Positions 1 to 10,945 of a stretch of DNA of 64,000 nucleotides are shown here, piece by piece. The position numbers and the translations under genes were made by a program. This DNA comes from Theobroma cacao (taxonomy: Eukaryota > Streptophyta > Magnoliopsida > Malvales > Malvaceae). A model generated the notes under the pieces. That model ran no database searches. It saw nothing but the letters and a program-made list of their open reading frames with translations, and was not told the origin of the DNA. Within the stretch, counting starts at the first letter, position 1, and every line of letters begins with the position of its first letter. The DNA lies in assembly GCF_000208745.1 (NCBI RefSeq), contig NC_030856.1, forward strand, positions 3,367,987 through 3,431,986, in the 5' to 3' direction.

Positions 1-179
1 GTCTTCACGGTTTCCTCCTTCCTTTTCAGCTTGTTAGCATCAGCAAGAAAGGATTTCATCAGGTCAAGCTGCGTCTTCAGCTCCATGAACTGGCTTCGAA
101 ATTCAAGCACACGACCACTATGCTCTTTCAGTGCATCAATCAACTTCCCTGCTACAACTTCTATGATAGCATCTGCCAT
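1..179 (-). CDS. N-terminus of a coiled-coil NLR (Rx-type), cut by window edge
   Basis: Reading leftward from the ATG at 177-179 gives 59 residues beginning MADAIIEVVAGKLIDALKEH and running off the window. The pattern (a start like MADAI, then an amphipathic helix, then LKTQLDLMKSFLADA) is that of the Rx N-terminal coiled-coil domain of plant intracellular NB-LRR immune receptors, in which the helix bundle restrains or starts cell-death signalling. A minus-strand acceptor (GCAG, 197-200) lies 18 bases before the ATG, so the 5' leader probably contains an intron. The NB-ARC and LRR parts must lie outside the window, so whether the gene is intact is unknown. It belongs to a different NLR subfamily from the receptor at the right edge. 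Family assignment rests on the N-terminus alone. Confidence 0.6.
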   Translation of the reverse strand, partial: MADAIIEVVAGKLIDALKEHSGRVLEFRSQFMELKTQLDLMKSFLADANKLKRKEETVK

Positions 180-2169
180 CTTTTTCCGTTGCTGACCTGC
201 AAAATCCAGCATTATAGATTTTATATCATCAAATCTGATAAATCATGTTTAATTAATCGGCGTGCTGAAGATGTAAGTTCTATCTATGTAATTATTCAGT
301 AGTTGAAAATATCTATGGCGCATTACTGTTAGTATTCTGTCCCCTCCCCCCTACCTGCATCCTTCTCTTTACCACCATCCCTTCTTTGTTTCAGATCGAT
401 AACAATAACTTTGATCATTTGCTTCGTGGAGTAGCATCTTTTAACGCACATAAACATTAACATTCTATACCCTATTTGATTCAATTTCCAATGACAATTT
501 TGATCATGATTCTAGTTAGCATGTTATAAACATTATCTAAATCTCTTTCATCCTTTCTCCCTTTGGCCTGCTCTCCTTTTCGTAACTCCTTTCCTAAAGG
601 CTAAACGGATGCAAGTGGAAAGGGGAGGAAGAACAGAGAAAGAAGGGAATTCTAAGTGCAATTCAGAACACAGGAAAAAAAAAGGAGGAGAACATCAACA
701 TGAACAGAAGCATTCAGATACCTACTCAGATGTTTCTTAGTGGTTCTATGATTATCTCTAGTCCGTATGAACAGTAAATCCTGAAAATCTGAGTGTTTGT
801 GGATTGAAGCAAATTGATAACCAATTAAACAGGAAATATTGAAAACAACATGAACATGAAGATAAATTCAAGGACTTACTCAGATGTTTCTTTCAGATAT
901 TATAGTATCCGACGATTATGAACTTCAAATCCTGAGAAACATCAAGTTTTGGGAACGAAAACACATCAACAATCACCTTTGTGAAAAGTTAATATATCTA
1001 TGAAGATAAATCTGAAGAGACATTGAAAACATGGATCAAACCTGAAGTTGAGGGGAGTTGCTTGACTCAGATGAGAGAGGTAGTTCATGTTGGAAGGGAA
1101 GGACCTTGCAATCTAAGGTCTTATATGGTAAACAAACCATTGAAAAAACTTGTTCTTCCTTGAAATTGCTCATTTTTTATTTTCCTATCCACCATCCGAG
1201 TTCAAATGATTGTCAATTAAGACTAACATTAAATGATGTTAAAAATGATCATAGTCCAATGGCAATCCCAGGCTTTCTCTAGTGTAAACAGGAGAAAAGT
1301 TGATGACAGCCGATTACAGAATAGGATAGTGGACTGTCATCTTCCATCATCCTTACTCGTTTCCTTTAAATTTTGATTCAATTAACAGGGTAAATGGGAT
1401 TAGGGTCCTACCACTAGATTTGCCACTAAATCCTGCTTGTTGACAGAACCTGGAAACTCATTTCTTGGCAATTCAGAAGATCATACTGATCTTGTTTCCT
1501 TAAAACCTTTTTTGATCCTCATTTCAAAAGGAAATTATATATCAGTAACAAAATTGCAACCACAAATTGTTTCATGTGATCATCTTTATAGCAGAATTTA
1601 TCATTGGAATAACATTGAAAGTTGACTGACTGCAAACTTGTCAGATTATCAGCTCCTGAATCAAAAGAATAAAGACTTGCAGAAGGATTACAAAATACAT
1701 AAGACAGAGGGGAATGTGAGACTTACCAAGCTGAAAAAGGTTGGTATGGGTGTGAGCCTGTGAATCTGCCAATGACCAGAACCTTATTTCTTTTCTTTTT
1801 TCTTTTTTTTTATTTGTTTCTTTTTCTGGTGGGAATGGAAAGCTAATCCTTTCTATCATCTAGCAAGGTAAAGATAAACTTAATTTACTATAACTTAAAC
1901 TTGAAGAAGTAAGTTTGATTATTCTTTGAGTTTGATCTACTACAACTTAAACTTAAGTTAAATCTAAGTAAACTTAATTCACTTTCATCCCTCATGGCAT
2001 CCCTTTCTAATACCATTTTTTTCCTTTTTTTCATTTCTCCCCACTCCCTGGACCCTTGACCACTGAGAGCCCTGTCACACCATGTCTCCATTAGCCTAAA
2101 GGCTTAATTCAAAGCGGGGGGTTGTTCTTCTCCTTTTCCCTTGATTTGGAAAGGGAGGAGAAAAAAGAA

Positions 2170-2171
<2 letters not shown>

Positions 2172-2201
<30 letters not shown>
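2172..2201. repeat. (GA)n microsatellite
   Basis: About 14 uninterrupted GA units, forming low-complexity SL-rich ORFs on the opposite strand that are not genes. Confidence 0.95.
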
Positions 2202-2203
<2 letters not shown>

Positions 2204-3265
2204 AGAGACATTGATAGATGATACAAGAGAGAGAATGCAACAATGACAAGAGTTCCCCAGTGCCTTTACAACATTTTCCATCTGCCATTGATTGTATTTT
2301 AAGTGAACACACCACTTTTTTTTTTCTTTTGTTATTGGAACATGAACTGAAAATCTAATTTTATGCTTCTTTTTTTTTTAATTTAAATTTGATATGGGTA
2401 TCTATTGAAAAGGATTGATGAACATGATTTTTTTTCTTCCAAGAAGAATTGACCACCACAATTGACGCCATTATTCACAAGTTCTGATTGCCTCCCATGT
2501 ACCATTCTTTTCTTTCACCTTTCTAGCTAATTCACAACTGCAAACTTTGTTAAAGCTTGATCATGAATTCATGTCAAAGAAGAAAAAGGTGAATGCAATT
2601 CAACCATGATTGAATTTGACTGCCATAAGGTGAAAGCATGTGCTTTTTTTGACACCATTTTTTGTGCTTGGAGAATGGGGTGAATCCCCATTTTTCAGTC
2701 TTCCCCATTATTCCCCCTTGCCCATGATTCAGCCAACTGATCATTTCACGTAGTTAGTGTAGACAAAAGTCAACCAAAATGAGAACATGAAAATTAAATA
2801 AAGAGCAATAGCTTCAAATGAAATTGGGTTATGTACTTTGCCTTTTGAAACAAGTGAATCACCATTTCTATCGCCTTAAGTCTCAAAATTTCATATCAAT
2901 ATAACCATCATTCCCTTATATATGGGATATGCTTAAAAGCAATAACAAAGCAACCTTTGATCAACTAGAAAATATAAATGAAATTGGGTTTATTAGCTTA
3001 TAAACAAACAAAAAGATCTCATTAAGAAAAAGACAAAAAAAAAACCCAATATATATATATGTATATATAAAAAGAAAAATGAAAACAAGCTTTCTTTGAT
3101 GTATTTGAGAGATTATCTTTCTCAATTTCTTTTGACTTTTTGTGAAAGTTGATGGACCTTATACCAAGAACAAGATATAACAAATCATTCTTGAAAACAA
3201 AGAGAATATATTAGAAAAAAGCACTTTTCCTTTTTCTTCAACATGTGAGCTAGTTTAGTTAGCTA

Positions 3266-3266
<1 letters not shown>

Positions 3267-3296
<30 letters not shown>
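3267..3296. repeat. (TA)n microsatellite
   Basis: About 15 TA units in very AT-rich intergenic DNA. Confidence 0.95.
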
Positions 3297-3302
<6 letters not shown>

Positions 3303-4579
3303 ATGAATGCATCCTACATAACTAGCTTACACTTTACTTATAGAATAAACTTTAATAAGCTAATTCACATAATTAAATTTTATTCCATATGTTAAAATAA
3401 TTGTATGTATTATTTAAATATAATTAAATTATGAATAAAATTAATTATATGTATATATATATCATTCACCTATGTAATACGTAATATTATAAATTTGCTT
3501 TAATCATGATATTAATTCTATAAATATGGAAAACAAAGAAATGTGAAGAAAGATTATAAGATAGTGACATTTTAATTATAATATATAGTAAAGATGAACA
3601 AAAAAGGGTTAATATACTTATTATTATTATAACAGAGCATGCTGGGTATGGAGATTTGCATGTTTTTAATGAAGAAAATAACACAACATCAAATCTTAAT
3701 CATTAGTAAACATAATGTAGACATAATAATGATTAGCAGTGATTTATAACCTTCTCGTTTCTTGAGGAATGCCCTTGTTTTAAGCTCTCTTTTTCTTCCT
3801 TCGAGACTCTCACCATTTCTTATTATTTTGTTTATCTCAATTTAATTCTTTAATGGCCCAAGATCCCACTTTCCCTTCGTAACTTGAATTTTATTTTTAA
3901 ATATAAATATTATATGTTGATAGTATATTAAATAATTATTTATTTACGATAGTATAATGCTGAATTAATATGTTTTAAAATCATAAAAAAAGGAATAAAA
4001 GGTAAAGATAAGTATTAAGTAATGTTAACCTCATCTGCTTTATGTCTTGTATCATTGAAAAATTGGCTTTAAAAGATGTCTATGACTTCAAGAATCCTTA
4101 TTACTTGTTGAGGAACCAATACCAGAGAACAAGAATCTATTTTCTTTTTGTAAAATTAAAGGCAAAATTCTGTCTTCTTCCCCAAAACAAAAGGAAACAC
4201 AAAGAGAATCAAAATCTAGCATTGTGAAAATTTTTGTCTAGTGTATATACTATCATACCAAAAATAATATAAAAAACAAAAAAAACCTACTTTTTTAAAA
4301 AAATAAAAAAACCCAAAAATATATAGTAAATATAGCAAATACTTCATTAAATAACCCGAAAAAGTTCATTTTAAATTAATATAGATAGAAATAATGACAC
4401 CAGAAGTAAATGATTTTTTTTTTTTGGAAAAATTTGTGTCTTAAAAAAACATTATTTTCTTAAAAAATTACCAAAATAATAATTTAAGAGGTAAAGAAAG
4501 AATTTAAATTATTTATTTTATAATTTAATAATAATAGTGATGCTGTTGGGACATTAGATTCCATTACAGAAAGAGGCCA

Positions 4580-4800
4580 CGGAAATGTCACGCGTGGGGA
4601 CCTGCATGACCCACACGTGGGCCAGTTTCCGCACCGGCAACCTGCTTTTTACCTTGACCCATCACGCCCCCAGCACAATCCAAACGCTCGTGACCATCTG
4701 ACCAACGGGAGTGCCAAGTTGCCGGTCACCCTTGGTCCACGTGTGTCAAATCATTTGGCTGGGTCACCTACCCTAGGGTTCCCCCGTCCGTAACGCAATC
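4580..4800. promoter_or_regulatory. GC-rich island with G-box/ABRE-like motifs, no gene attached
   Basis: This stretch stands out from its AT-rich surroundings. Three ACGT- or ACGCGT-core motifs are visible: cacgcgtggg near 4589, cacacgtggg near 4611 and ccacgtgtgt near 4737. CACGTG and its flanked forms bind bZIP and bHLH factors in plants (established). It lies about 1.7 kb upstream of the DUF538 gene and more than 4 kb from the NLR start, so its target is not clear. It could be a distal element of the DUF538 gene or the promoter of an unrecognised noncoding transcript. Confidence 0.35.
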
Positions 4801-5221
4801 ATTACCCCTCAAGAAAACAAAAAAAGGAAAAAACAAAGGACTTTGTCCTCTTAACAGTTTGAGGTTACTGTCCCTTCAATGACTCTCTCACCCTTTTCCT
4901 TTCCCAGAGTGGCAAAAAGGTGAATTAAGAATCTGTTTGTCCCTTTTTGTCAGAAATATTTTTTTCCCTTATATTTTCTTCTGAAGGTAATTCCAATCCT
5001 AGCATGGGATCTGAACTGTGGAAGGGTGAAATGACTATTTTGCCCTTCAGTTATTAATCTGACAATATGGGTGACTTTGAGAGTTTCTGTCTTTTTGACT
5101 GCAAATATGCAACCGTTACATGCTTCATGTCCTTCTGTAATCCAAGCTTGAAGATTGAGTCATGAGTTTACCAAATTGCCCTTCCATGGCTAATTAACCC
5201 TAGGGTTATGTCTGACCACTA

Positions 5222-5242
5222 AAAATTAGGGTTAGGGTTTTT
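5222..5242. promoter_or_regulatory. Telo-box-like site
   Basis: The plus strand reads ttagggttagggttt, i.e. AAACCCTAACCC on the other strand. Plant telo-boxes of this form are found in promoters of translation and proliferation genes (established), but no such gene start is visible here. It could equally be a small interstitial telomere-like repeat. Confidence 0.3.
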
Positions 5243-5429
5243 AGATATTTTTGCTTGCCTTTTGGAGCAGCATCCTTGTATGATGAGATCTGAAATGAGA
5301 AAGATTGAGCTTGATTGAGCTTGAGTCCATGCAACAATTTGGCAAAGGGGACCCATTTTTGTGTGTGAATTATTTAAGTTTTGCTTGTGAGAAAAGAAAA
5401 GCAATTCCCAAGATTGTAAAAATTGCATG

Positions 5430-6336
5430 TCATTTGTAAAATTATTCTAAAATCTAATAATTACGGAAAATTTCGAGTGAAAAATTATCTTATAGTTCAT
5501 TATTAAATAGATTAAGAATGTTGTCAATTTGACAAATGAAAAATTGTATATAATTGAATATTTTATCTCATTTATCAAACGCAAAAGAAAAGATAATTAG
5601 ATAATTTGATAACATCTTAATTGATCATGTAACAAGTTTGCATTAATAGTAAATGTTGAATACATTCATTAAGCTCAAATATCGATAAATCGTATATGAT
5701 TTAAAGTAAAAGAAAAGTAAAAACAATATCAAAATTTCATGGATTGATACTGATTGGTTTAATTATTAATATCTTTTTTGAATGTAATTTTTTCGTATAA
5801 TATACAATTTTATAAAAAAAAAAAAAAAACTTGTATAAACCTATCAAATTTGATCAATTTTCATGAATGATTTAAGATGCTGCAATTGAATTCCAACTTC
5901 CACATGACAACATACCAATTTCTAAGCAGCAACACTCAATAATTATGCACATAAAAACAAAGAGACATAATGCAAATAATGCAAGAGTGCATCATACTTT
6001 ATACCCTCCCTATCCAATGGACCACTATGTTTCAAAGCTTACAACAGATATTAACACAAGACGAAGCAAAAGCAATGGCAAGTAGTAGGCAACAAATTAT
6101 ATTAAAAATCTGTCACAATAATTAAAAAATATATATATATTTATATCAATCAAACCTAAGAGCCAATTAATGTTCATTAGTTGATAAATTACAAAGACAA
6201 TTAATTAAACCCTAATCAAACCACCCCCTCCTCCTTGAGTTGGCCCCAGTCACCAACCGAGGACAAAGGAGTCATCTCATATTTTTCTTCTAACCCTTTT
6301 TAAAACAGTCTTTCCACTTTTTTCCCATTCCTCACT
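5430..6336. other. Promoter-side intergenic DNA before the DUF538 gene
   Basis: AT-rich with no coding signal. It contains a 16-base A run near 5816 and a (TA)n tract near 6128. It is presumably the upstream region of the DUF538 gene, with no clear TATA box at the expected distance. Confidence 0.4.
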
Positions 6337-6356
6337 CACTCTCTCTCTCTCTCTCC
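6337..6356 (+). repeat. (CT)n tract in the leader of the DUF538 gene
   Basis: A pyrimidine (CT)n tract about 110 bases before the ATG at 6466. CT-rich patches (Y patch) near transcription starts are common in plant promoters, so this probably marks the core promoter or 5' leader. Confidence 0.6.
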
Positions 6357-6465
6357 CCTTCCAGCTCCCTTACACCATTCCTCTCTTAAACCTTTCCTTT
6401 CTATTTTCTAATTTTTTTCTCCCCCTTTCTCTTTTCCATCTTTCTATGCATATCAATTATCATCC

Positions 6466-7543
6466 ATGGCATTCTTTAGCACCAATCAGAGCAGAGTCTA
6501 TTTAACAAGGCTGCTGTGGTTTTTCATTTTCTTCTGCTTTCTGACCCTCTCTTCTTCTTCAATCCATGATCTCCTTGTTTCAAGAGGGTTACCAGCAGGG
6601 CTCCTACCAAAGGAAGTGAAATCCTACACTCTTTCAGAGAATGGAACCCTGGAAGTGTTCTTGGATGGACCATGCTTGACCAAGTATGAGAACAGGGTGT
6701 TCTTTGACAGTGTGGTGAGGGCTAACCTCACCTATGGCAGCCTCATTGGAGTCGTTGGGTTGACACAGGAAGAACTCTTCCTCTGGTTACCTGTTAAAGA
6801 CATCATTGTCGATGACCCCAAATCTGGTCTTATCTTGTTTGACATTGGAGTTGCTCACAAGCAGCTCTCCTTATCCCTCTTTGAAGAACCTCCTGACTGT
6901 AAGCCTCAAGGTATCTACATCTTCACCATTTTTTCCCTATTTTTTGGTCATTTATCAGTCAAGCAACACATTGGGAGATAACCCTTTTTATCATTTCATA
7001 AACATGATTTGAAAACTGAAACATTCCTTGCATAGATCAGAGTATCTGTCACTTAATCATGATACTTGGAAGATATTTTGTTGGGTGTTTAAGGTTGATG
7101 TAGATTTCATATCTATGGTTAGTGAAGGGTGGGGTTTCTGTTATTACTTTGGGAACAAAAACAGCTTTGGATTTTAATGCCAGAACTATGCGTCTGATCA
7201 ATCCAGTTACATTTCAGTGGTGTTGTTTCCCCTTAATAATTGATTATGTAGTCAGTTTCCTTTTCCTCTTTTCCTTTGTTGTTTGTATTATAACTTTTGT
7301 TTTCTTTGTCTATTCTTTCAATTACATAAGAAAATAGCATTTCAGTATAGTACAAGGTACAAGTACGATCAGCACAGAACCCAATTTACTCCTTAGCAGG
7401 GCCTTGGTGACTAAAAAAAATAAATACCTTAATTTAATTTGTATTATTTCGTATTATTATTTGTAATTTTGGGGTTTTTTGTTTTTGCAGGAATGTTGAA
7501 GAATCATGTGAGGAAGGAGAAAGGGTTTGAGGCTGTGAGATAG
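6466..7543 (+). CDS. DUF538 family secreted protein
   Basis: Two exons, 6466-6910 and 7491-7543, joined by a GT-AG intron with phases that close, giving 165 residues. A hydrophobic signal sequence covers residues 15-32 (LLWFFIFFCFLTLSSSS). Then comes the DUF538 fold: the opening HDLLVSRGLPAGLLPKEV, the middle CLTKYENRVFFDS and the C-terminal PPDCKPQG. The short second exon ends in a basic tail (NHVRKEKGFEAVR). DUF538 proteins are small plant proteins with a fold likened to lipid-binding BPI proteins; their biochemical role is poorly settled. Length and the position of the single late intron fit the family. Reading through the intron would give a spurious 171-residue form ending in hydrophobic sequence. 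Family call is firm, function unknown. Confidence 0.9.
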
Positions 7544-8925
7544 AGAAAAGATGCCCCAAGCTGTTTCAACTTTATTTTCTTTTTTTTTGTTTAATATGTA
7601 ATAATTAATTAGGGTTTTTTGTCTTCTAATTATAGTTAAATATAAGTAATTTAGGTCTTGTTTAGGAGTTGTAAAAAAGTGGATTTATGGGAATCTAATG
7701 TCCTAATCAATTTAGAAGGTCTAATCTTTTTAAACCCTTTTTTTTTCCCTTTTGTTTTAATCCATTTTAAAGATTTTTTTTAAAAAAAAGAGATTAGATT
7801 AGCACCAAAGCAATGGATAAATTCTTATTTATCTCCCCACAACAATAATTATTATCTACTTTTGATTTTTCTTTTTTTTTTTTAATTTAAAAATTTTTTT
7901 TGTTAATAAATTTCACACATGGCTTTTGAATTTTTTCAATTTTCTTATCTATACAAAAATTTTGAAAATAAAAGGTAAAATAGATAATCTTTAACAATTT
8001 TTTGAACATTTAAATCTAAGGCTATATATTTATCTAAATGTCAGTTACAAAACCCTTTTTTTTTAAATAATAAACATTTAATCCACTAAAATATTATAAA
8101 ATTTTTTATAATAATTTCTTAGAACGATGAGAGATTTTTCTCTTCGAACTATTATTTTATACATCGGGAAGTCCCGTTTTACTGTAAAATTTATGTTGAT
8201 ATATCAAAACAAAAACATTTTTTTTCATTCATGGATTTTACTATAAAGTTTCTTTAAATTATGATCATAACTTTCTTTCAATCTCTCCTTTCTTAATTAA
8301 TACTATAGTGCATGTAAATATAATAATTATATATGATCATGAAGGTTTTTTTCTTTTTTATTTTTTTTACAACATGATCTTAACTTTATTTTACGCGGGA
8401 AAAGTGGGGTCAGTGTGTTAATATATGTTTGTATTGTTATATGGACCCACAAGCACCTAGTTGGAGGGCACATGAAGCATTTTTTTTGGCCCCTTTTGTT
8501 TTCATTGCCTTTGGCTTTTATTTTGGCTTGGCATTATCACAAAGTCTTTGCACTCCTCTTGGTATATTCCCTTCTACCCTCTTTTGGGATATGATATAGC
8601 ATTGAATTCAAGAGACAAAGTAGCAAATTAGATAATAGGGTATTCTATTGATAAAAATACCCCAAAAATCTCTATATTATATCGTTTTGTTCAATTTAAT
8701 CTTTATAAAAAAAATTATCTAATTTAATCTAATTATTGTGCTATTTAGTGTAATTTGATCCTTATAAGCTCCATATATTATTTGTGAAATCCTTTTTGTA
8801 ACATTCATGATTTAAATTAATATTCTTATTCATTCTAACATCTAGAGTCATTCTATCTTCCTCACTTGTTCATCTATGTTCCAATTCTGACTTAATTCTA
8901 GTTAATCAAATTCTTTTTTATCATC
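7544..8925. other. Intergenic DNA downstream of the DUF538 gene
   Basis: The 3' untranslated region of the DUF538 gene presumably occupies the first 200 bases (AATAA-like signals near 7600). The remainder is AT-rich with long T runs. No gene, tRNA or structured repeat was recognised. Confidence 0.4.
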
Positions 8926-8929
8926 AATG

Positions 8930-9065
8930 AGAAGTCCGTAGCCGTCCAATTTTCAAAGAGAAAAATGTTTTGGCTGATTTTATGACTAACAAATGTTTTG
9001 ATAGTTCACCGATTGGAGCTTGGGCCTTGTTGATGAATGATACGATGAGAGTTTATTTTCCTTGA
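8930..9065 (+). mobile_element. Possible LINE relic (RNase H tail)
   Basis: One frame reads IFKEKNVLADFMTNKC followed by SSPIGAWALL and a stop. This resembles the C-terminal RNase H segment of plant LINE elements, where a pattern like hxyREgNxvADxLAnxg is usual. Only about 40 codons remain, no reverse transcriptase is seen nearby and no target-site duplication was identified. This is a weak call based on one motif. Confidence 0.25.
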
Positions 9066-10730
9066 ATGATTAGATTGTAATATTTTATTTTCCGCGATAT
9101 AAAAAAAGATCAATCTTACCTAACAAACAAAACTTAAGATACCTTGTCATAAAAATGGTGCACCACTAGCTACTAAAATAAAAATTTAAGGAAGAATAAT
9201 CCATTCAAACCAAAGCTAAGTCCACATCCAACTAAGCTTTAGAGTATGGGTTTCACTAAAGACATTTTGTATAAATCCACTTAATTAAATCAAAGCTGCC
9301 AATGTTACTAAAGTTAGGAAAACCATCAATTATTATAGGACCTTCCCATTTGAAATTCCCATTTATCTCTTTTCTTTTCAATATGGGGAATCTGCCCTTG
9401 GCCCTCCTTTTGGTGGGTTCCCTTGTCCTTTCATGTTCATCACCTTGTGAAAAGGTCATGGTTCTAATGTCAGTTTATGCTTTTTTTATTTATTATAATA
9501 AATGAGGTCAAGCTCAAAGGGCTAGTTAGTTATACATTAAAGAGAAGAAAGATCAAAGGATTCTTTAAGGGTCATTGTCTCGGGGGATTTTGGTTTGTGG
9601 TGAGATTGAAACCATCCAAGACATTGTGATAGTACAATCTATGAGATTAATTATGTTACTGAAAATGGGTTGATAATTTTTTTTTATATAATGAAAAATA
9701 TAATTATCGANNCCCCCCCCCCCCCCCCCCCATGTGATAGTTTCTTAGTACATTGGATGCTGATATATAACCTAATAATCTTCCTTTTTTCTCAATTTTG
9801 TGAACTATATGTATGTATCCCTGTTGATGTGTACATTATAGTTGGAAAAAAAACACTAAGCTTAGCAGTCATAGGTTTAAAAGCAGAAACTTTTCGGGTT
9901 ACTTCCGAAATTTAATACTTCCTTTGTCTCATTTTATTTGTCTATATTTGACCTTTTTGATTAAATGAATTCAATTTTTTTATATTTTTAAAATTGAATT
10001 CATTTTGATTAAAAAGCTCGATAAAGAATGAACACAATGAGATGGACAAAGTATGAAGTGTGATAGTATCAGGCTCGGATTAAGTTAGTGTCGAACGGGG
10101 GTTTAAGTAGAAATTATATGTTTGAATTTTTTCATATTTCGTCTTATATTACAATGAATTTATCATTGAAATTTCTTTGATTGAAACTACATTGAATTAA
10201 TGGAAAAAAAGGAAAAGAATAAAAAAATGGTTTTAAATTGGTGAGAAAAAAGGGTTTAACTATAGTGTTAGGCCAATATAAATTTGGACCGAAGCTGAAT
10301 TGCATTATTGGGCTAATATCAAAGCCCAAAGTTTCATGGTGGGTTGGGTTTAGGTTAAAAGGGCTTTCTACATTAACCATAACCTTGATAGGCTGCGGGC
10401 CTTAACATTGAAAGCAAAAAACAGAGGCTAATTTAGGACCGTCGGATCTGGATACTTTTTAGATAAACAAAGAATAAATTCAAACTAGATTTTTTGGATA
10501 AACATAATCCAAAAAAAAAGATAAATTTGTTCATACAAAATTTTAAATTAAATAATTGAATAATATATTCCATTAAATGACTGATTATTTTTTATATTAT
10601 TTAAAAAATGAAATTTCTTTTTTTTTTTAGAGTCTACATAAGATTATTTCATAGGAAAATAGCCAAATACTACTACTATTAGGAATTGAAACGACGCCGT
10701 ATGGGAGATTGGTTCCTCTCCAAACGAGGC
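9066..10730. other. Intergenic DNA
   Basis: No gene seen. Contains a short unresolved spot (below) and, at 10144-10380, an open frame on the minus strand whose composition does not look coding. The right end leads into the promoter of the gene at 10946. An aaacgacgccgt motif, frequent in plant promoters, occurs at 10689-10700. Confidence 0.4.
9711..9731. other. Unresolved bases and poly-C run (likely assembly artefact)
   Basis: Two N bases are followed by 19 C. Such a C homopolymer next to undetermined bases inside AT-rich DNA is typical of a sequencing or assembly problem. Treat local length as unreliable. Confidence 0.85.
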
Positions 10731-10737
10731 ATTGTTG

Positions 10738-10751
10738 TGACGTCGACGTCA
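10738..10751. promoter_or_regulatory. Palindromic double ACGT element
   Basis: TGACGTCGACGTCA is a perfect 14-base palindrome holding two ACGT cores, each in a TGACGTC-like context typical of bZIP (TGA/CRE) binding. It sits about 100 bases upstream of a good TATA box and 200 bases before the ATG of the gene at 10946. Confidence 0.5.
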
Positions 10752-10846
10752 TCACCTTGGGAAAATCATTTCCTTGTCAACTAAAAGGAATAAATAATAA
10801 TAAAAAATAAAAGCCATAGATTTTATTTATTAATTTAATTTTGCTC

Positions 10847-10853
10847 TATAAAG
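10847..10853 (+). promoter_or_regulatory. TATA box of the gene at 10946
   Basis: tataaag in the context ctctataaagagcc, 93 bases before the start codon, leaving room for a leader of about 60 bases. Confidence 0.65.
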
Positions 10854-10945
10854 AGCCATATCCATTTCTTCACTTCCTCAAAATTCGCTAGTTCCACAGA
10901 AAAGGAGAACAAACCTTAATTTCTTCGAACTCTGTTTTTGGCAAT

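Larger units (their letters stand above)
201..4560. other. Intergenic DNA, no gene seen
   Basis: About 4.3 kb upstream of the left-edge NLR. It is AT-rich, with short open frames of low-complexity composition. The first part (to about 1 kb) may include the NLR leader introns and promoter. I see a (GA)n run, a (TA)n run and a few short imperfect repeats of an aacttaa motif (1875-1980). No domain, tRNA or convincing exon was found on either strand. Confidence 0.5.

Noticed and set aside
2096..2315. Overlapping Ser/Leu-rich frames
   Set aside because: They are translations of the (GA)n microsatellite.
2690..2725. Sequence tcttccccattattcccccttg looked like a miR482-type microRNA
   Set aside because: It departs from known miR482 in the second half and no arm with suitable pairing at hairpin distance was found; only a small local aatgggg/ccccatt stem exists.
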